Below, piece by piece: positions 33,730 through 39,668 of a stretch of DNA of 64,000 bases. Made by a program: the position numbers and the translations under genes. Source of the stretch: Methanofollis liminatans DSM 4140 (lineage in GTDB: Archaea; Halobacteriota; Methanomicrobia; Methanomicrobiales; Methanofollaceae); NCBI RefSeq assembly GCF_000275865.1, contig NZ_CM001555.1, forward strand, positions 124,001-188,000, in the 5' to 3' direction. How positions within the stretch are numbered: position 1 is the stretch's first letter; every line of letters begins with the position of its first letter. Below the pieces are notes generated by a model. That model made no database searches, had not been told where the DNA came from, and saw only the letters and a program-made list of their open reading frames with translations.

Positions 33730-35574
33730 ATGGTCTCCCCCCTCTCCCGGATACTCGCCGGCATCCTTCCCCCTTCCTTAAAGGAACGCCTTTTTTTCCT
33801 GGGCCCGGGCCTCCTCCTGGCCGTCACCGTGAGCGGGGAGAGCGGGATCGCCGAACTCCTCCCCGGCGGCACCGAATACGGCTACGAACTCCTCTGGGTC
33901 ATGGTGGCGGCGCTCGCCTTCAAGTTCGCCTTCACCAAGGGGATCGCCCGCTATACGGTGGCGACCGGCCAGGACATCTTCCAGGGCCTGCGAACGGTGC
34001 CCGGCCCGAAGAACTGGGAGGTGATCTTCGTCATGCTCATCTACATGATGGAGATGATCGCCTACGGCGGGATCGCCGTCATCGCCGGGATCTACCTCTC
34101 CACCCTCTTCCCGGCGGCCCTCTCCGCGGACCTCTTTGCGATCTGCACCCTCGCCCTGGTCTTTTGCCTCCTCTTCTCGGGCTCGTACGCCCTCTTCGAG
34201 CGCCTCACCGCCGCCATGGCCCTCGCCCTCTTCGCCGGGATCGTCTACACCCTCGTCGCCGTCCCGCTCCCGTTCGGGGAGGTGGCGGCCGGGTTCGTCC
34301 CGGCGATCCACGACCACCTCCTCCCTGAGACGATGGCCCTGATGGGTGCGGTCGGGTCGGGCCTCAACCTCCTCCTCTACTCGCTCTGGCTCCACAAAAA
34401 AGTCGGCGACCGCCACGGCGAGGCGTATTTTAAGGCGCACATGCAGAGCATCAACCTCGACCTCGTCCTCGCCTTCGTGCTGATCGGGCTTGCGGCCTTC
34501 GGGTTCTTCGCCCTGGGCAGCGCCGCGGCGGCGGTGCCCGACGCCGTCAGCGAGGATCTCCTGGAAAGCCTCGCCTCGGTCCTCGAAGGCGTGCCCTTCG
34601 CGATGGTCGTCTTCCTGGTCACCGGCTACTTCACCCTCTTCGGCGGGATCGCCGCCGGGATCCAGGGCCGGGCCGGGGCGATCACCTCCATCCTCCGCTC
34701 CACCGTCCTGACCGCTCTTTCCGAGAAGACGGTCTACCGCGGCATCGTCCTCGTCTTTGCGGCGCTGATCCTCGTCGCCACCCGCATCGACGACCCGGCG
34801 GCGGTGATCAGGGCGGTCTCGTCCGCCTCCTCGATCATGTTCGGCGTGATGGGTTTCCTCCTCATCTACGTGGACGGCAGGCTCCCGGCCTATGCCCGCG
34901 GCTCGAACCTCTGGCTCGTCGTGATGGCGGCCGGGAGCCTGCTCTTCCTGGCCGTGGCCCTGCTGCGGGAGGAGACGATCCTGGAATACGGCATCCCCCT
35001 GATGGAGCGGATCGCCGTGGTGACGATCGTCATCTATCTCGTCGCCCAGTCGAAGACGATGCGGGACGTGATCCGGTGGCGCGCCACCCTCACCGACCGG
35101 GTGTGGCTCGTCGTGATCTTCGGCATGCTCTCGGTCTACGGCACCCTGCGGGGGATCGACGCCGGCGGCTACCTCGTCAACTTCCGCGACCTCGGGCCGC
35201 TGATCGCCGGTCTCCTGGGCGGCCCCCTGGTCGGGGCGTGCGCCGGGGCGATCGGCGGCGTCTACCGCTACGGCCTGGGCGGGTGGACGGCCCTCCCCTG
35301 CTCCCTGGCCCCGGTCGCCGCCGGGCTCATCGCCGGCTACGCCTCGCGGCGGTGGAAGGGGCGGCCGACCTACCTCAGGATGGTCGCCCTCTCGATCGTC
35401 GTCGAGGTCGTCCATATCGTGGTCCTCGTCCCGCTGCTGACGCAGGCGCCGCCCGACGTGCTGATCGCCACGATCAGGACGACCCTTCTCCCGATGATCG
35501 TGACGAACTCCTGCGGGCTGATGCTCTTCCTGTACGTGATGCGGGAACAGGGGCTCGCCGAAGGGGACGACTGA
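33730..35574 (+). CDS. Nramp-like transporter fused to LytS-type 5TM sensor domain
   Basis: A 614-residue membrane protein. Residues 1 to ~430 follow the Nramp fold (GPGLLLAVTVSGESGIAELL in TM1, eleven or so helices). The DPGN motif of TM1 is replaced by SGES and the MPH motif of TM6 by GSGLN, so classic Mn2+/Fe2+ binding is unlikely. Residues ~455-610 are a clear 5TM-LYT (LytS/YhcK) receptor domain with FRDLGPLIAGLLGGPLVG, GGVYRYGLGGWTA and a final PMIVTNSCGL. No kinase or cyclase output is attached. GAGGAA precedes the ATG. The ligand and ion are unknown. Confidence 0.8.
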   Translation: MVSPLSRILAGILPPSLKERLFFLGPGLLLAVTVSGESGIAELLPGGTEYGYELLWVMVAALAFKFAFTKGIARYTVATGQDIFQGLRTVPGPKNWEVIFVMLIYMMEMIAYGGIAVIAGIYLSTLFPAALSADLFAICTLALVFCLLFSGSYALFERLTAAMALALFAGIVYTLVAVPLPFGEVAAGFVPAIHDHLLPETMALMGAVGSGLNLLLYSLWLHKKVGDRHGEAYFKAHMQSINLDLVLAFVLIGLAAFGFFALGSAAAAVPDAVSEDLLESLASVLEGVPFAMVVFLVTGYFTLFGGIAAGIQGRAGAITSILRSTVLTALSEKTVYRGIVLVFAALILVATRIDDPAAVIRAVSSASSIMFGVMGFLLIYVDGRLPAYARGSNLWLVVMAAGSLLFLAVALLREETILEYGIPLMERIAVVTIVIYLVAQSKTMRDVIRWRATLTDRVWLVVIFGMLSVYGTLRGIDAGGYLVNFRDLGPLIAGLLGGPLVGACAGAIGGVYRYGLGGWTALPCSLAPVAAGLIAGYASRRWKGRPTYLRMVALSIVVEVVHIVVLVPLLTQAPPDVLIATIRTTLLPMIVTNSCGLMLFLYVMREQGLAEGDD

Positions 35575-35582
35575 ACGGTGCG

Positions 35583-35588
35583 TTATAT
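35583..35588 (+). promoter_or_regulatory. TATA box of the iron-sulfur protein gene
   Basis: TTATAT in CGTTATATCC lies ~29 nt before the ATG at 35615, compatible with a leaderless or very short-leader transcript. Confidence 0.35.
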
Positions 35589-35614
35589 CCGGGAGGCCGT
35601 CGAGGGAATCGCGT

Positions 35615-36391
35615 ATGAGCGGTGACCTGAAAGCGGCCCTCATCGAGAGGTGCAGGGCGATGGAGATCCCCCTCGTCGGGGTGGCGGACGTGCGGCGGTG
35701 GGAGGAACCGCCGTTTCAACCCTGGATGCCCGAAGCGTTCTTCCCGCAGGCGATCGTCCCGGGCGCCCGGTCGGTGATCGTGATCGGGCTGCCCATCCAC
35801 CTGCCGGTGATCGAGACGACGCCGTCGATCTGGTACCACGAGCTCTACCGGACGGTGAACACCCTCCTCGACCAGTACACCTACCGGATTGCGGAGTTCC
35901 TCAACGAAGAGGGCCACCCCTCGGTCTCCGTGCCGCGGGACGGCTACGGCGGGATCGACGTCCTCCTCGAACGCCCGATCGCCTTCTTCTCCCACCGCCA
36001 CGCCGCCCTCCTCGCCGGGCTCGGGACCTTCGGGGTGAACAACATGCTCCTGACCCGGAAATACGGACCGCGGGTCCGCTTCGGCTCGGTGATCACCGCC
36101 GCCGCCCTCCCGCCCGACCCCCTGATCGAGGAGGACCTCTGCACCCGGTGCATGGCCTGCGTCCGGATGTGCCCGGTCCATGCCCTGGGCGGGGAGGACT
36201 ATCCCGAAGGGCTGACCGACAAGCGCGCCTGCGCCGAGAACAGCGCCGGCCTGAGCAAACGCTCCCTCTCGCCGTGCGGGATCTGCGTGAAGGTCTGCCC
36301 GGTCGGGGAGGATATCGACCTCTACGGGAAACGGGACGCCGGGGCCCTGGAGCGGGCGGCCGGGCACGTCCGCTCGTACGGCTCGCGCTGA
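35615..36391 (+). CDS. QueG-like double [4Fe-4S] protein
   Basis: A 258-residue iron-sulfur protein related to epoxyqueuosine reductase and the reductive dehalogenase iron-sulfur core. Two cluster motifs are visible, CTRCMACVRMCP (~residues 178-189) and CGICVKVCP (~221-229), preceded by the family segment LAGLGTFGVNNMLLTRKYGP. Archaea do not make queuosine, so the substrate is something else, perhaps a corrinoid or another oxidised base; this is inference. It stands alone between the transporter fusion and a convergent gene pair. Confidence 0.85.
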   Translation: MSGDLKAALIERCRAMEIPLVGVADVRRWEEPPFQPWMPEAFFPQAIVPGARSVIVIGLPIHLPVIETTPSIWYHELYRTVNTLLDQYTYRIAEFLNEEGHPSVSVPRDGYGGIDVLLERPIAFFSHRHAALLAGLGTFGVNNMLLTRKYGPRVRFGSVITAAALPPDPLIEEDLCTRCMACVRMCPVHALGGEDYPEGLTDKRACAENSAGLSKRSLSPCGICVKVCPVGEDIDLYGKRDAGALERAAGHVRSYGSR

Positions 36392-36399
36392 GGGCCCTT

Positions 36400-36636
36400 T
36401 CAGGCCTGCAGCTTCCTGATCACGTTGGCGACGAAGCGGGCGTCGGCGGCCGGGATGTACCTGACCGCATGCGTCTCCACGTTGGCGGCGAAGCCCTCGA
36501 CGTTCGCGGGGGAGAGGTCGGCGAAGCGCAGGCCGGCACGGGCCGCCATGTCCTGCGCGAAGTCCGCCGCCGCCGGCCCGAGTTTTCTGGCCAGGGTGCT
36601 GACGACCATCCGCTGGTAGCGTTCCTGCTCTGCCAT
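36400..36636 (-). CDS. Small uncharacterised helical protein downstream of a sensor
   Basis: I do not recognise this 78-residue protein. It is soluble and mainly helical by composition, starting MAEQERYQRMVVSTLARKLG and ending VANVIRKLQA. Its start codon directly abuts the stop codon of the upstream HAMP sensor gene, so the two are co-translated. It could be a cytoplasmic partner or output of that sensor; nothing in the sequence proves this. Confidence 0.7.
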   Translation of the reverse strand: MAEQERYQRMVVSTLARKLGPAAADFAQDMAARAGLRFADLSPANVEGFAANVETHAVRYIPAADARFVANVIRKLQA

Positions 36637-37605
36637 TTACGCCTCCTCCCTGCGTTCCGATGCGGACGCCGCCTTCTCCATGTAATACTTCATGCTGACG
36701 ATCATCCGCCCGAACGAGGCGGCGAGGTCGCCGATCTCGTCCTCGTTCCTGATCTCGATCGCCGTCTCCTCCATATCGCCCATGCTCACCCGGTCGGCGA
36801 GGTCGCGGAGCCGCCTGATCGGGCCGGTGATCGAGGCGGAGACCAGGAAGGCGACGGCCGCCGCCGCCCCCATCGTGGCGAGGGTGAGGAGCAGGATCGT
36901 GTTCTGCGTCGACATCGCGGCCGTCTGCTCGGCGATGGCGGCCTTTGCGGCGGCGAGCCGCTCTTCGATTCGCGCCTGTGTCTCCCGGGCCGGCGCCGAG
37001 AACTCGTCGAGGTAGACGGTGGCGCCGACCCTGAGGTAGACGTGGTCGGCGGTCGGGGCGCCGGCGACGACGAAATAGCCGTACCGGTCCCGCACGCTCC
37101 CGCTCTCGTCGGCCCAGGCGAAGGTGCCCGCGGTGTCGATGTAGCCCCACCCGCTCTGGAGGAGTTTGTAGTAGGCCGGATTCGTCTCTTTTCTCTCGTG
37201 GAGGTCGACGCCGACGTCGCCGGGGTTTTCGTGGAAGGCGATCACCAGGGTGTCGGCGTCCATCGCCATCGTGGACCCGGTCCTGCCGACCGGCTGGACG
37301 ACGATCGCCTGGAAGGCGGGGTCGGCCTGGAGGTCGGCCAGGGTGAGGTCGGGGTGGTCGGCGAGGTAGATCTCCACCTGGCGGGCGACGTCGGTCGCCT
37401 TTGTCCTGACCAGTTCGGTGCCCAGGGCGGTGAGGGCCCCGGTGCTCTCGTCGATGGAGAGCGCCCCGATCGCTTCGGCCTCGGCGGCGATCCCGGTGCT
37501 GAGCCGGTTGGCGTCCTGGAGGGAGGCGCAGCCCAGGATGCAGAGCGGGACGAGGGAGATGGCGAGCATGACGGCGACGAGCCTGGACCTGATCGAGAGC
37601 CTCAT
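36637..37605 (-). CDS. Membrane sensor with Cache-like ectodomain and HAMP, no output domain
   Basis: A 322-residue receptor. A first transmembrane helix (~8-28) is followed by an extracellular domain of ~200 residues (segments YYKLLQSGWGYIDTAGTF and YGYFVVAGAP fit a Cache-type fold), a second helix (~237-258) and a HAMP domain (~259-312, ITGPIRRLRDLADRVSMGDM). The protein stops after a short helix, without methyl-accepting, kinase or cyclase domain. It is coupled to the 78-residue gene downstream. Two-gene sensors of this kind may work by protein contact. Confidence 0.82.
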   Translation of the reverse strand: MRLSIRSRLVAVMLAISLVPLCILGCASLQDANRLSTGIAAEAEAIGALSIDESTGALTALGTELVRTKATDVARQVEIYLADHPDLTLADLQADPAFQAIVVQPVGRTGSTMAMDADTLVIAFHENPGDVGVDLHERKETNPAYYKLLQSGWGYIDTAGTFAWADESGSVRDRYGYFVVAGAPTADHVYLRVGATVYLDEFSAPARETQARIEERLAAAKAAIAEQTAAMSTQNTILLLTLATMGAAAAVAFLVSASITGPIRRLRDLADRVSMGDMEETAIEIRNEDEIGDLAASFGRMIVSMKYYMEKAASASERREEA

Positions 37606-37883
37606 CGGCTCACCCTGCCGTATCCTGGCTGTTCTGCGAGAGGGCTCCTGTACGGTGCCGGTCCGCGGGGGGACGGGCGCGGGATCTGCATACGACCTGA
37701 CTCCATGTGACTCTATCCTGGATGTGCTGATGGAGAGATGATCGCGGGGAAGTATATGTCTTGTCGAAATAGGCTATAGTCCCTCTATAGTTATCCGGCG
37801 GGCTCCGGCCCCGTTCGCTAATGCTAAATTCTCTCAAACCAAACTACCCTGGGTTCAAAAAACCAGCAGAGCGCAGATTTACC

Positions 37884-38807
37884 ATGGCGAAGGCCGAAGC
37901 ACGACCGTTTCTCAAGTGGGCAGGCGGAAAGACCCAGCTCCTCGATGCATTCACCGGACGGATCCCGGAGGGACTGGCCGACGGCGAAATCTCCACCTTC
38001 GTGGAGCCGTTCGTCGGCGGGGGTGCGGTGTTTTTTCATTTCAATACCCTCTTCCCCTTTGAGAAATGCCATATCTTCGACGTCAACGAGGAACTGGTCC
38101 TCGCGTACACCGTCGTCAAGAGGGACGTGGACGCCCTCATCGAGGACCTCTCCGGCCTCGCCGGCGAGTTCCTGGCGCACGACGACGAGGGGCGGCGGGA
38201 TTATTTTTACGCCCTCCGCACCGAGTTCAACCGGACGAAGCAGGATATCACCTTCAAACGCTACGGGAAGGCGTGGATCTCACGGGCGGCCCGGCTGATC
38301 TTCCTGAATCGGACCTGCTATAACGGTCTGTTCCGGGTGAACTCCCGGGGGGCGTTCAACGCCCCCTTCGGGCGCTACAAAAACCCGCGGATCGTGTACC
38401 CGGAGGTGCTGCGGGCCTGCGCCGCGGCGCTGGAGAACACCGAGATCCATCACGGCGACTTCGAGCGCTCGCTCAGGTACATCGATGAAAAATCCTTCGT
38501 CTACTTCGACCCCCCGTACCGCCCCCTGAGCGCCACCGCCTCGTTCACCGGGTATGCGAAGGGGGGATTCGACGACGCCGGGCAGGAGAGGCTCGCCGCC
38601 TTTTTCGCACGGTGCGACCGGCGGGGGGCGAAGGCGATGCTGAGCAATTCCGACCCGAAAAACATCGACCCGGACGACGATTTCTTCGACCGCCTCTACG
38701 CGAAGTTCACGATCGAGCGGGTGCCGGCCCGGCGGATGATCAACTCGGACGCGAGAGGGCGGGGAGAGATCACCGAGATCGTCGTCACGAACTATCCGGG
38801 CAGGTGA
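37884..38807 (+). CDS. dam: Dam-family DNA adenine N6-methyltransferase
   Basis: A D12-class (alpha-type) adenine methyltransferase of ~307 residues. The AdoMet motif is FLKWAGGKTQLL at the N-terminus, the region FVEPFVGGGAVFF follows, and the catalytic motif IV is DPPY in FVYFDPPYRPLSATASF (~residue 215). This class includes EcoDam and DpnM, which methylate GATC; specificity here is inferred from family only. The ATG at 37884 starts the conserved part; an ATG at 37821 would add 21 residues. No restriction endonuclease is recognisable next to it, so it looks like an orphan methylase. Confidence 0.88.
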   Translation: MAKAEARPFLKWAGGKTQLLDAFTGRIPEGLADGEISTFVEPFVGGGAVFFHFNTLFPFEKCHIFDVNEELVLAYTVVKRDVDALIEDLSGLAGEFLAHDDEGRRDYFYALRTEFNRTKQDITFKRYGKAWISRAARLIFLNRTCYNGLFRVNSRGAFNAPFGRYKNPRIVYPEVLRACAAALENTEIHHGDFERSLRYIDEKSFVYFDPPYRPLSATASFTGYAKGGFDDAGQERLAAFFARCDRRGAKAMLSNSDPKNIDPDDDFFDRLYAKFTIERVPARRMINSDARGRGEITEIVVTNYPGR

Positions 38808-39014
38808 AGGGCTCCTTTTTTCCGGGCAAGGTCCGCCGGCGCGCATGCGCTCTTCTCGCCAGTATGCGCCGCCTGTTTCTTCTTCCAACCACGATATGCG
38901 CCCTGACGCCCCCCGCGGCCATCCGCCCCCCGCCGCCGCAGACATTTGCACCTCTCCCCCGTAAAGAAGCGCATAAATACGATGATTATTCTCTTTCAAC
39001 CCCCGCGGCTTTCA

Positions 39015-39022
39015 TTTATATC
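39015..39022 (+). promoter_or_regulatory. TATA box of the primase-helicase operon
   Basis: TTTATATC lies ~75 nt before the ATG at 39091, giving a leader of about 48 nt that contains a GC-rich inverted repeat (GCCGCCCCCCGCGGCGG). The 283-bp gap after dam holds no gene that I can support. Confidence 0.4.
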
Positions 39023-39090
39023 GGCCCCCGCCGATCGATCTCTTGATGCGGGCCGCCCCCCGCGGCGGTTTCGCACCGGAGAAAAAAACC

Positions 39091-39372
39091 ATGAGAGAGA
39101 ACCATGCAGACCCCCCGGCCACCGACCGGGGAGAGGTTGAGAAGGAGAGATGCGGCAGCCCCCGGATTGAATCGTGCGCCAACACATGTTCAGGGAGGAC
39201 CGCCGGCAGGAGAGAGACGAACACCGCGGAGCCGGTGCCCCTGTACCTGGTGCCGGTGGCGATCGCCGGCGAGATCCGCCGCTTCGGCGGGGTGATCTCC
39301 GAGATCTCTGTCCGCCGGACCGGGCGGCACTGCTATGCGATCGCCGTGGTGAGGCGGCTGGAGGAGGCATGA
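39091..39372 (+). CDS. Small uncharacterised protein, first gene of primase operon
   Basis: A 93-residue protein that I do not recognise. GGAGAAAAAAACC precedes the ATG at 39091. The N-terminal ~45 residues are polar with three Cys, and the C-terminal half reads as a beta-rich fold (VPLYLVPVAIAGEIRRFGG). It overlaps the next gene by four bases, so it is coupled to the replication protein downstream. It could be a DNA-binding accessory or regulator; this is only context. Confidence 0.6.
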   Translation: MRENHADPPATDRGEVEKERCGSPRIESCANTCSGRTAGRRETNTAEPVPLYLVPVAIAGEIRRFGGVISEISVRRTGRHCYAIAVVRRLEEA

Positions 39373-39668
39373 ACGCCACACTCCGCCTGGGCTCGGACGA
39401 TGCCCTGTACCTGCTCATCGGGTCGATGCGCTACCGGATTGCCGCCGAGGACCTGCGGGCCCTCCTCTTCTACGGCCGGGCCGTCCCGGTGACCGGGGAG
39501 GGGGCGGCGATCGTCGGCCACGCCGCCGTGAACGCCGCCGGCCGGGCGGTGCAGGTGTTCACGCCCAGGGGCCCCTTCATCGTGCCCCTGGTGAGCTTCC
39601 GCCGGGTGGTCACGGGAGAGGCGGCCTCGGCGCCGCTCTTCCCGCTCGTGCCGGGGGGATCCCCGTGA
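39369..39668 (+). CDS. Small uncharacterised protein, second gene of primase operon
   Basis: A 99-residue protein with no recognised domain, predicted mostly beta-stranded (LYLLIGSMRYRIAAEDLRAL, then GRAVQVFTPRGPFIVPLVSF). ATG overlaps the previous stop by four bases, and its own stop overlaps the GTG of the primase-helicase gene. Tight coupling on both sides supports a real gene in a three-gene operon. Confidence 0.62.
   Translation: MNATLRLGSDDALYLLIGSMRYRIAAEDLRALLFYGRAVPVTGEGAAIVGHAAVNAAGRAVQVFTPRGPFIVPLVSFRRVVTGEAASAPLFPLVPGGSP

Noticed and set aside
35650-37710. 686-codon + frame over the QueG-like and sensor genes
   Set aside because: It spans several genes on both strands and the intergenic region; composition is Arg/Pro/Gly-rich with no domain.
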